This document shows positions 27,801 through 41,100 of a DNA stretch of 64,000 nucleotides, in pieces. The DNA comes from Phocoena phocoena (lineage: Eukaryota > Chordata > Mammalia > Artiodactyla > Phocoenidae). Numbering within the stretch: the stretch's first letter is position 1; each line of letters begins with the position of its first letter. The position numbers were made by a program, and so were the translations under genes. The DNA lies in assembly GCF_963924675.1 (NCBI RefSeq), contig NC_089224.1:49176885-49240884 (forward strand), read 5' to 3'. The notes below the pieces were generated by a model. That model searched no databases, was not told where the DNA came from, and saw nothing but the letters and a program-made list of their open reading frames with translations.

Positions 27801-30800
27801 ACCAATTCTAAAAAAATGTTCAAGTAACACATAGGAAGGGAGGACAAGAGAAACAGAGGAAACAAACAGAAAATATAAATAATAACATAGTAGACTTAGC
27901 TGTAACATATCAATAATGCAAGGTATGTCAGCATGTAAAAATGTAAATTATTTCTATACACTAGCAATGTACAAGCAGAAACCAAAACTAAAGTTTATAA
28001 TATCATTTGTAATAGCTCCAAAAGTTAAATACTTTTGTACAAATCTAACAACAGTATTAGACATACAGAATCTGCATGCTAAAACTACAAAACACTGATA
28101 AAAGAAAATCTCAACAAATTAAGTATTCACAGAATAGAGGACTCAATATGGTTAATATGTCAATTCTTGCCAAATTAATCTATAGATTTAGCACAATTCC
28201 AGTCAAAATTCCCACAAGATTTTGGTAGTTATAGCTATTTTTAAACCTATTTTTATAGATAAAACTTTTATGGAAAAGCAAAGCGATGAGAAAAGCTAAA
28301 ACAATTTGAAAAACAATAAAGCTATTTGACTCACACTGAATTCAAGACTTATTAGAGAGCTACAGAAATCAAGACAGTATGGGGTTCACAAAAGTTTAGG
28401 AATTCATATTAATAGAATAAAATAAAGAGTCTTGAAATAGACCGGCAGAAATATAGTCAGCTGATATTTGGCAGTTACAAAGGCAATTTATTGGAGAAGG
28501 AATAGTCTTCCCAAAACTGATGTTGATACAATTGGGCATATATCTTTGTAAAAAATGAACTTTAACCTATAACCCACACCTTATACAAAAATTAGCTTAA
28601 AAATGGATCATAGAGCTAAATATAAAACTCTTTAGAAGAAAACATAGGCTAAATACTTGTGACGTCAGGTCAGAAAAATAGTTATTAGGTATGACATCAA
28701 AGCCATAATCCATAAAAGAAAAATATTGGTAAGTTGGACTTTATCAAAATTAAAATTTTGTCATGCAAAAGACATTGTTCAGGGAATGAAAAGGCAATCT
28801 ACAGACTGGGAGTAAATATTTTCAAATCATATATTTGATTAAGTTCTTGCATACAGAATATATAAAGAACAAGTATTGTTTAATTAGTTTAATAACCAAT
28901 CAATCTTTTAAAAATGAGCTAAAGAGTTGAAGAGACACTCGTAAAAGAAGATATAAAGACAGCAAATAAGCACGTGAAAAGATCATTACCATGAGCCATT
29001 AGGGAAATGCAAATTAATATTACAATAGAATACCAATACACACTTACGGGAATGGTCTTAAAAAAATGGCAACACCAAGTGCTGACAAGAATGTGGAGCA
29101 ACTGGCTCATATGAATTCCCGGTAGGAATAAGAATGGTATAGCCACTCTGGAAAACAGTTTGACAGTTTCTTACAGAGTTATACATACGTTGACCATACA
29201 CACAGCAGTTCTACTCCTGGGTATCTACCTTAAAGAATTAAAAAGTTATGTTCACACAAAAATCTATGTATAGGACTTCCCTGGCAGTCCAGTGGTTAAG
29301 ACTCCCTACTTCCAACACAGGGGCCGCAGGTTCAATCCCTGGTCGGGGAACTAGGATCTCCTGGGACACGTGGTACAGCAAAAAAAAAAAAAAATCTATG
29401 TATACCAAAAAACTATACATAGTTGCGAAAAACTAGAAAAGACCCAAAAATTCTTCAGGAGACAGACAAACAAACTGTGGTACATCTATACAATGGAATA
29501 CCATCTAGCAGAAAAAGGAACGAACTGGACAAACCGACATGAATGAATCTCAAAGGCATTATGCCAAGTGAAAGAAGCCAGTCTCAAAAAGTTACAGCTT
29601 ATATGATTCCATGCATATAACATTCTGAAAAAAGGCAAAGCTATAGGGAGGAAGAACAAATCAGTGGTTGCCAGGTTCTAGGGATGGTGGGAGGATGTGA
29701 CTACAAGTGGGTAGGACAAGGACATTTTTTGAGATGATGGAACTAGTTTGTATCCTGATTGTGGTAATAGTTACTTGAATCTATTGTGCATGTTATAGAT
29801 ATATGTAATATATCTATAACACTATACGTGCTACAACTCAAAAAACTGTATGTTAAAATGTACTATATATAAATTTTAAAAATTCTGTCATCAGTAAACA
29901 AACTTCAATGAATAAAAAGACATGTTTCCTTTCTTATTGTTTCATCATGATATTTCTAGTCTAAGTTTTAACATTATATTTCATTAGAACGTTCCCAAGA
30001 AAACTCCCTGAGAGTAGGAAGTTTGTCTGATGTTCTCATTTCATTCACCTAGGAGAATGCCTGTCACACAGCAGTAACTCAAACACATTTCTTAACTGAA
30101 TGAATGTTTTACAAAATAATCCACCCCCCAAAACATTATTATATGACTTAAAGTTTATATCAATTATTTAGCACTCTTCAAGGTTATCACCTCAAACTTC
30201 ACTATTATTTAATAAATTAAAACTGATATGAAAAATAAATATTTTTCAAATGGCTATCACATTAATAAATTTAAATGAATTTCAGGGGGAAAAAATCCAC
30301 ACTTTTAATGACTCTTAGCATCTAATTTACAGCGCTACTTGTAACATATGCATACTGCTGGGTGAACAGACCAGGGTTCTAACAGTTCCCGAACTTCCTT
30401 AAAAAGGCTTTATTATTTTTTCTTTAGTTCTATTTCATTAATGAGCAAAATAAACCTTAAATAAACACCACTTACAACTAACCTCTGCTTGAATTTTTTT
30501 TGAATAGATTAGATCTTGCAACTAGTTAATTAGGTTTCACACCTATTTTGTCCAAAATTAACTTTTGTATTTGGAGACAGAAAGATCACTAAAGATTATC
30601 AGAGAAAGTACAAATACATGCTACACCACAGATAAACCCTATGAAAATATTATGTTAAGTGAAAGAAGCTAGTCACAAAGAACCACATATTATATGACTC
30701 CATTTATATGAAATGTCCAGAATAGGTAAATCTATACCCACAGAAAGCAGATTAGTGGTTAGCTAAGGGGTAGAGAGCAGTGGAAGAATTAATGGAGGTA

Positions 30801-33800
30801 ACAGGTAAACTGTGTGGGGCTTTTTTGGGGGAGTAGGTAATGAAATTGTTCTAAAATTTATTGTGATGATGGGTGCACAACTCTTCGAATATTCTAAAAA
30901 CCACTGACTTGTTCACTTTATATGGTGAATTACATGGCTTGTGAATTATATCTCAACAAAGTTATCAAAAATTATCAGGGAATATATTTGGGACAAATCT
31001 ATAAAATCTATAAAAATTTTCAAGATAAGAAACTTTATTATCAGCATCAAACATTTAATACTAATAGAACGTAGTATACTTTGAGGTAATTGGAAGTATA
31101 CATTTAAATGTATACTGATATGATCATTTCTTCAAAAGTTTATCATTGCATGGAAAAGGTGGTAATCTAAAGCTACATGTGTTATTATATAGTATGTAAA
31201 ATAAGATTCTAATTTACAGCTATGAAAATTCAATAATATTTAATCACATTATGCCACATGATACTAAATTCTAGTAATCTAAAAGATATCCAGCCTTCAA
31301 AAAAATTCCATGGTCTGAGTGTAAAAAATTTAACTCTAAATGAAGAAATAGTTAAGCAGCAAGAGGCTAATTGTGCTGGTCTAACTCCTTTCTGTTAAAA
31401 AAAAAAAAGTGTCCTTTCTTTGCCAAGCTGAATATAATACCTTGTGAATTATAAGATCAAGGAAGCAAACTGTATGTTTTCTAAAATATGAGTATCCTTC
31501 ATCAAGTTCTATACTTAGGGCAGCTAAAAGACCTATGTGGAGGGATCAGCATTAAGCCCAAAGGACAGGCAGTGCACAGCAATAAAGAAAGCAATTCCCT
31601 CGTGTCTTTTGCAGGTCACCGCCAAGGACCATGTTAGCAGATCCATACCAGACCTTTAACAGGCAGTTCTGCTGCTACCAGTAATTAGCTTGGACAGCTC
31701 TAGCTCCAAGAGTAGCAGCAAGGCTACACCATAATGAGCTCAGCTGGGATTAGCAGGACAGGGCAGGGAACCAAGAGAGCTCAGGCATTCTGCATTGCGT
31801 ATGTATCTAGGAGATCAAACAAGGATGCCTGGCTAGGTTATCCCCTCTCCACCTCATTCCAAAAATGAAGCACGGCAGTGTCTAAAATACAGGCTAATGA
31901 AGAGCGACACCTCCAACAGATGAGAGCCACATTAATTAACACAATCCCTAGATCATATTATACAGTTTCAGCTAGAGCTAGTAAATGTGCAACTTGTTAT
32001 TGCATTATACATATATATATTTTAAAAGCTAATCTTTTTTTCTCACTTTTACAGGCAAACCAGATAATTTCATTTTCCAAGTTTTATAAGGAATTTCTCT
32101 CATGGCCTTTCAGACACAAAGAATTTCTCTCAAATGTTTATCTAAGTAGACATTGTTAAAAAAAGAAACTCACTTTTGAATCATTAGCTCCTGGTTCTCC
32201 CTTTTGAAATAGGCCAGTTCATTCCATACAGCATCAGAATCTTCTTGTCGAAGTTTTTGGGGATCTGCTCTCTTTATTTTCCTGATTTCCATCCTATTTT
32301 TAAAATGAAATTGCTTTCTTACTTAACATGTTCAAAGTGTAATAAAAATTCATTTATACATTCCCTAAAATTTAAAAATATCTATTGACCAAATTTCTAA
32401 ATCAAGTTCACTATGCAATGAATTTCCTAAAACCTAAGTATGTAGAAATCAAAATCCTAGATCATGATTTCCTAAAAAGCTAAACTGCTGCTATGGAAAG
32501 CAAACTTGTAAGCAAACACGTGATAGTCTCAGGTCTATTTCTCTATTCATTCTACTAGTAATAAAACATACATTGCAGAAATGTCACAGTTTCAAAAAAG
32601 GACTATAAGCAAACAACAAATCTAGAATTTGCTGTCAACCAATCTGAATGTGGTTTATGTGCTCTATCTTAAAACAAGCAGTTATCAATGAATATCGGAA
32701 TATCAGATAGTTAGCAAGTAGTCTTCAAACTTCCAGTGACTACTAAAAAGTGAGGTAAGCAGAGGCTAAATCCAGGACAAATAGATTTATCATTGCTTTA
32801 CTGAAAAGCAATATGAAACACTTTCTGTTCTTCAAAGGAAAAATCAGATGTGACAATTACCTATAAAACATGCCAAATGCCCTTTACGTTTTCATTTTCT
32901 GTACATAAAACAAACTGTCCATTTTTCTTTTGTAAAAGTGCAGTACTGGCTAATTTAGAAACTATTTCTCTGTAGAACAGACCAATGTGTATCATCAACA
33001 TTGCCCTAAAGGATCCATCTCAAAAGATACGAGGGTAGTAGATTTTCTGTACTCATTCAGTCCTTTGCCCTCTGTTGATACTGTTAACAGGGGAGCCATT
33101 TATGACTAACCAAGATCTGAACACCTGTTCAGAGCAATTGAACTGAGACTGCCAATTCATTCAGATAAGCTGCAGAACAAACTGATGGATAGAAAAGATT
33201 TTCAAATTGCATATCAGGTTGAAGTAGTTTTAAGATAGTTAACTATATATGTGAATTTCCTATTTCTCATGTCTTTCAAATAAAACTTAAATACTTTTTG
33301 AGTTATATATATTGTAACACCAGTATTTTATTTAAAGTAGTTTTTCAATCATATGGATGTGAACTATTTTTGTTTTGTTATATACTTTTGTTAAGTTACT
33401 CTATATATATTAAAAATATATACAATCATTCATAATCACCTATGCTAATTATTTCTGCAAATGATAGGAAAATCTATAGTTATTGCTAACATATTTCTAT
33501 TTTCACTTATTATATTCTCTATTTTAAAATCCTCAATAAAGATCTGACTACCAAATAATTTCTTTAAAATCAAACAAAAGCCATTAAATCACCTATATGA
33601 TGCTACTCCGTTCCATTTAATATTTAGGGAAATGGCTTTATGAGCTATGTAACTCACATGCCACTGCCTTCTTCCCACTGTTTTAATTGCTCTTTTACTG
33701 CTCTGTAGTTGGTCTGTAACATCTGTAGCCTTTCCTTGTGTTTTTCATGGGCATCTCTTAGCTCATCATTTTCTTGGCTCTGTAAAACACAAAAAAGCCA

Positions 33801-36800
33801 AGTATACAAGTCTGAACAAAGTATTAGTATAATGTTACAAATAAAAGGTTACCAATCTAAGTATGAAATTTGAAAGAAAATAGTATGTAAATATGAATTA
33901 ATTTGTAATACTTACTTAAGCAGAAGAAAAAGAAGAATTCCTAAAGTCACAGAACAGGTTTGCTTGATAAATTTGAGGCACTCATGGCATTTTAAAAAAT
34001 CACTTAAGTAATCTCAAAATTTTGGAATCAAATTCGTTTCATTCCTTTCCCTTTTGATAATTAGTATATATACATGTATTTATGAACCAATCTTACATAT
34101 TAAATTTTTTTTTCTTTTCCAGGATTTGTCCACACATAATGCATCACTATTTTGTTAGTTATAAGTTGTAAGGGCACATATAGTTATAAGTGCACATATA
34201 ATTAGTGTAAGGACACTAATCATAGTAAGACCATAATCTTAAGAACACTATTTAAATTAATTCAATTTATTTTACTATAGAATATGGAAAAGAACACAGA
34301 AATCTATATTATGACAATTAAACTAAATAAACTAACATATAGGTAAAGCCCCTGGCACTGTGCTTGCCCAATAGAGGCTCAAAGCGAAAGTGAGCTTTTT
34401 ACTCTGTCCACTTCCCAAGTATTAACAGTGATGCCCTTATCATTTAGAAGCCAAATGTACTGTTTCATTGACTATCTGTCTCTCATCCCAACAGTGAGTT
34501 AATACCTTATAGAGTCTGCATTATTTTACTGCAATTTTACCTGTCTCAACAGTATTTATATGTTGCCATTATACTTTGAATATATATCTAGTAGGAGAAC
34601 TTCAATAATTCTCTTAAGTAGTTATTAGGACGTATTTGAGCCCTGTGTGTACCGAGTGGTATGTATGCCATATGGAAATGGAAGTGCTTGATGAAAAAGC
34701 ATGAAAACGGCATCACTGATGGGGAAACTAGAATAAATGTTATTCTAAAGAGTTTTAGAAGATATAAATCACAGCCACTGCATAATTACTTGATAAAAAG
34801 TAGCATGGTTTAATACTATGGTTAAAAATTCAGGATACAGAATTCAATTTTGTTCGTTTCAATTGGAGAACCATATATTAATAACCTATTATATGCAGGG
34901 TGTTAAGTGCTGATAAGAGTTCAACTCCTGCTGCTCAAACTTACTAAATTTTACCTTGACATAGCTGCTTAAATTCAACGTGTCTCAATTTCTCCATCTT
35001 CAAAATGAAGCTATTTATGGACTTTCCTGGTGGCACAGTGGTTACGAATCTGCCTGCCAATGCAGGAGACATGGGTTCGACCCCTGGTCCGGGAAGATCC
35101 CACATGCCGCGGAGCAACTAAGTCCATGTGCCACAACTACTAAGCCTGCATTCTAGAATCAGCAAGCCAAAAATATCCCATGGACAGTCACGGAACTAGG
35201 TCGATTTATTAGATCATTCAATAAAATATTTACAGAGTAACTTCTATGTATTTTTTAATTAAACTAGCTAAACTAGAGGCTCTAACTTCTGTGTACAAAC
35301 AAGTCTCAATGACTAAAATATTAGAAAATAGTAAAGTTGCATCAACTGACTTTTCTCAATGATGTTTGTAATTCTACTTCTGAGTTGATAAGAACAGAAA
35401 TGATTCTTGATCAGATCATCGTTTGCTCAAAGGTTTCTTGACAGTCATAAAGCAAACTAAGAACATGTACACTATTAATAAAACAGTGGCTCAATCTTCA
35501 GAGTATGATAGCAAGGTTTCTTAAGTTAAGAAAAAAACATTTATAGAATACCAAGGATTCCATGGATGTTTAGTTTCAGCAGAATGTATAAACTTCATGA
35601 ATATTAGAGCATTAAAAAATAAAAGACATATAAACTATATTCAAAGGACATATTAATGTTATTAAATGGCATAGAAAAGTACTAAAAGAATTAAGTTGCC
35701 AAATGCATGAAAGTCAGTAAAGCAGAGATTCATGGCACTAGTAATCACAAGGATAGTAAGAATTTCATAAAGCTCTGATGCACTGGTTTCCAAATTAAAT
35801 TTTATAATTCACTACACCCATGAATTCAGGATTTGGAATTGGGTGAGATTTTTATAATAAGAACTTTCATCTCTTCTATTACTATTGACTCTACAATTAC
35901 AACATTGGTTGCCCATCTTGAAAACAGGTACAACTAGCCACAGAAGAGAGCTTAGTAAGACAATATGTTAATGTTTATACAATTATATTTTATTATAATA
36001 TATAGTATTAGAATAATATGCATGAAGAGCATGTCAATGTATCAAAATTTATATACATATGTACCATAGGCTCCTGAAATTTCTTTGTTCCTCCCTCCCT
36101 CCCTTCAATCCACCTTGGTGATCAACTTGGGACCCTAAAGCTACCTACCATGCCATGATCATGCCTTTTGTCTTTAGTTTAGTGTTTCCAACAGTATCTT
36201 CCATGGAGCAACAGTCTTTTGGGAAATATTAATAGGTATAATCAAGTAAATCTGATAAATAATGTATCTCTACCTTCCTATAGATTCACAATGCACATTG
36301 GTATGTTAAAGGATCACAAAAATAGAAAAACGTTAATCCATTGCTCACATATTTAAGCAAGGAACATTTTGTCTGCCATGTTCCCATTAGGTTCTTGAAG
36401 AGCAGTATTCAAAAGAATACCAACATGGGGAAGACCATGACAAAAAGTCAACGTGTATTAGTGGGGAATGGTCTTCAAAAGGAGCTCCATGATCCCAATG
36501 TATTTTAAAAACCATAAGAGACTGTTATGTGTTGAAATGAATCTCTCCCTAAAAGATATGTTGGAGTGCTAACCCCATTATCTCAGGATGTGACTTTGTT
36601 TGGAGACAGGATCTTTATAGAGATAAACAAGTTAAAATGAGATAGGGTGGGTCCTAATCCAACATGATTGGTCTTCATAAAAAGGAGAAATTTAGACACA
36701 GAGAGAGGCTTGAATAGAGGGAAGGTGATGTGAAGACACAAGGAGAAGGCCATCAATAAGCCAGGGAACACCTGAGACTACCAGTAGCTAGGAGAGATGA

Positions 36801-38100
36801 ATGGAACAGACTTTCCCACACAGACTTCAGAAGGAACTAACCCTGTTGACACCTTGACTTTGGACTTTTCTAGCATCCAGAACTTTGAGACAATACATTT
36901 CTGTTCTTTTAAAGCTAGTCAGTTTATGGTAGTTTGTCACAGCAGCCCTAGGAAACTAACACAAACACACCACTAATTCCTATCTTACCTTATACTCACA
37001 TGTGCTTGAGTAATAGCAATAGCATTAATACTATAGCCTAATAATCAAGAAGATAGAAACAGGTCTTCTGTCTTCACTAAATATGAGTTACATTTACTAT
37101 AGTCAGGTTGTAAATTTAAAAATGCCCTGGGCCCAACTACTCTCCTTGGAGTTGCTTTAATATACATGTTTTGTTTACCCATTCCTTTTGTTAAATGCTA
37201 CTGATTATAGTGCCTTTTTCATTCAGCTATTTTGCTCCTTTAAAATAAGAAATCCTTTCCTACCAAATGATAAAATGCAAAGAAAAAAATTTGCTCCCAT
37301 TTTTCCCTTATCTTGCAAATCTATGAAAGAAAACAATCATTTGAAATTCACAATTATCATCAATTAACTTGAAAGAATACAGAAAAAATATAAATGAAAA
37401 AGAAATTGTGTGAAAAATAATTTTACTCTAAAAATAGACTTGAGGCCTCATCCAAGAGAGCAGTTATTAGAAAAAAGGAATGAGGAAGTAAATTAGTATA
37501 ATGTTTCTGAGACTCTCTGAAACAAGAAATTTAAGAAGTGGAAGAGAATAGATCTAAAAATGTCTGAATTGCTCTACTCCTTCCTGCCAAAAACAAGGAA
37601 CTAAAAAAGACTCACAGACTTTTGGGGGCAAATGAGTGGAGTTGCTCTACTACTGAATGGGATATGTGATGGTTAATTTTTTATGTTAATTTGACTGCCC
37701 AGGTATTTGGTTAATGGCTGTTCCTGGGTGTATCTGTGAGGGTGTTTCTGTATGAAATTAACATTTGAATCAATACACTAAATAAAGCAGACTGCCCTCC
37801 CCAATCTGATGGGCTTCATCCAATCCACTGAAGGCCTGAACAGAATAAAAGGCTGAATAAGAAAGAATTCTTTCTGCCTGAGTGTCTTTGAGCTGGGACA
37901 CTGGTCTCCTGCTTTCAGACTCAGACTGGGACTGGAACTTACATCATTAGCTCTCCTGGTTCTCAGGCCTTTGGACTCAGGCTGGAACTATAACATTAGC
38001 TCTCCTGGATCTCCAATTTGACGACTACAGATCTTGGACATCTCAGACTCCATAATTATGTGATCATATAAGCCAATTCTCCTTAGAGTAAATCAATCAA

Positions 38101-38131
<31 letters not shown>

Positions 38132-41100
38132 CTATATATATATATATACACACACACACACATACATATATGTATTTCAGAATAATGATATCTCATTAGG
38201 GAAGACTAAAGGATTATATCTTATTGTTTCTATTTCTCCAGAGAACCCAGATTAATAGAGGACAGAAGTAGAAGCCTTGGTATGTAAATTTCAAGAATTA
38301 TGCAAAAGAAGGATGATGGTGTCCTAAACATGCCCATAATATCCTGTTTGTACCTCCACGTTCACACCAATACACTAGATTCTAACTATTTACTCAGCGT
38401 CATTTTTTTTCTCCTGTTATACAAGTGACTAGCACAATGCTTGGCTAATTGCATTAGCCAATAAGTTACAAATGAGTAAACGAATGAGCAAATAACTACA
38501 GGTGTATAAATTTCAAGTAGGCTAAATGTTAGCAAGCTGAGGTCATCTGATCATTTTATTTTGGGGAGAAACAATAGATGATAATTTTCCTTTGTTTAGA
38601 ACTAATAGTTTAAATCTGAATAAATATAAATTAAAACAATGTTTAGTGAAAAGGCAGAAAAAAGCTTCCAAATGTAGCTTACGGTTAACTATATCTCTAA
38701 TCTATATTTTGCTCTAGAGTACAAAACATTTTCCTCCTAAGAATAATCTATCTGACAAAGAATCTAAGTTTTAAATATTTGGATTCTAATCATCTGTAAA
38801 TTGGGCTTGTCACAGAATATTATAAAACTATTTGAGATTCAGTTAAATGGCTAAATCTCAAATAGTGTTGGCCTTCCGGTAGTTGTGAATGAAGAATGAC
38901 AAGTTTAGCCATATTAAATTCACAGAAAAAATTAAAGCTCTCAATATAGTCACATAAAATTGTTTCAATACACATAACCAACTTCTTCTGAGAAAGATAA
39001 TTCACAAAGTATGAGTTGGAAAGTATAAACTCTTAAAGATAGAACAATAAATGCATATGCTTCTTAAAGACTGGAAGAACACAGATTCAAATGTCATGCA
39101 TTCTGAGACAAATTCAGTTGAAATGGAAAAAATAATACATATTTATTTGCCACTTTGTATAATTTTTCTGTAAAGGACAATTTTAAGTGGCCTGAACTAG
39201 GTTAGCATAGTTGTTAACTAACGTTTCTTTGTGTATGTTTATCATATATAAAGAACCACAGGAAATTTCCCTTTCCATTTGCTGTAGTTGTATTTTTTGG
39301 TCTCTGAGAAACTACAAGAAATTTATTCCCAATACAGAGTCAAAATATTCCCTAATAATTTTAAAATAGTGAATAAACATTTAGTTTTTAAAGTAGCAAA
39401 ATTTTTTATTACTTTACGATCCTCAGAAATCTTAAGAACTAGACTAACCAATTTACATATTTTTAAAAAAGTAATTAAATTCAGGAAAGATAAATGATAA
39501 GCAGTAATTTGTGAAATGAATGTTTACTTTGGTATATCCTTACCTATGCAAGGTTATTACTAAAGAAAGGATTTAATGTTCACCTTTAGCTGTAGTACCT
39601 TCTCTAAGTTTTCAATCTTTCTTTCAGCATTTCTCAGCTTCTTTAGCTCCTCTGAGTCTAAGAAAGGGCTCTTTGGGGACAAAGACCTTGAGCGTTTCAC
39701 AGGTGGTTCCTCGAGAATAAAACAAGGACATGGTTGAACTAGTTGGAACACTGGATTATGAAAGACATGCAAAATTAAAGAACAAGTAATTTTGAATACT
39801 AATAATGAATTATAAAAAGAAAAAATCTTGCATGGAATACCAGAGAAATAACAAGCAGAATTACCACAGTGCTACCGCTAAAGGTTTCTCTGTGACTCAT
39901 TAATGAGAATATTCATTTACATTTACATTGTTTCTTTCAGAATAATGATGTCCCATTAGGGAAGACTAAAGGGTTATGGACTCAGAAATGCAAGAAACCT
40001 CATTACAAAGGAGGGGATAGAGGCTGGTCTAATTGCTCTATAAGGGTCCAAGGTTACACTTGATAGGACAACCAGAAACAAGAGGGAAAGGATTTTTTTC
40101 CCTTTGAAATAGTTTAACACACTGTGAAGTTGAAGGAACAATATGCTTGAGGAATATAAATACAACAGACAGTAGATCTTATACCATAATGACCATATGG
40201 TCATTAACTATAATGTGGCTAACTAGAGACAAGAATGTGTGTTTATATTATGTACAGCTTCATATACCAATCTGGAGAAGGAATATGTGAAAGCAACTAT
40301 TAAGCTGGGCAACATATCGTTCATACTTACTGCATGTCCTTATGAAAAAGAAAGAAAATTCTTTCAAAATATCACTCTCATTTTCTTGACTTTTGTTAAA
40401 CGCAATGAAACAACAAAGCAGTACATTTTTAAAGCTCAACAATACAGCACACAACCAAATTAGGTCCTATAAGGTCTCTCAATTTTAGGAGTATTTTCTT
40501 TCATTTAAATAGAGCTCAATGCTGTGAAACTACTCCAAAATGGCAAGAAACATATAACGGAGTTATGTTTAAATACATACATACATACATAAATAAAGCT
40601 AGTTCTGAAAATTACTAATAATATTAGGGGGAGTAAATAAGAATGCCACAGAAACATAGGTCTCATTTTAAATACTTCCTTTATTAAGACATTTGTCCTA
40701 CTCATAGGAAAACATGAAAAGAATGAGAATTGAAAACATGATTCTACTTTTAAAAATATTTTCTACTGCTGAAGTAACAAGTGTGAGAAACATACCTCTA
40801 AAACTCCTTACTTTTAGGAAAAGCTTAATTCAATTTATATAGAAATAATATATTTACAATGTGATATTCTGAAATGTTTATATTAATGTTCATAGAATCT
40901 TTTGCAATATAATAAGAATATGCAATAAATACTACAAAAAGGAAAAGCTGAGACATTAATAAATAAGAATCATGCCACAAAAAATTTGCTTATTATTCTC
41001 CACTGTTACACCTTTAAATCTGAAAATATGTAACTGTACATATTAATGTTAAATTCCATTTTATAGTTTATATTCCACATGGGCAGTATTTTAAATATCA

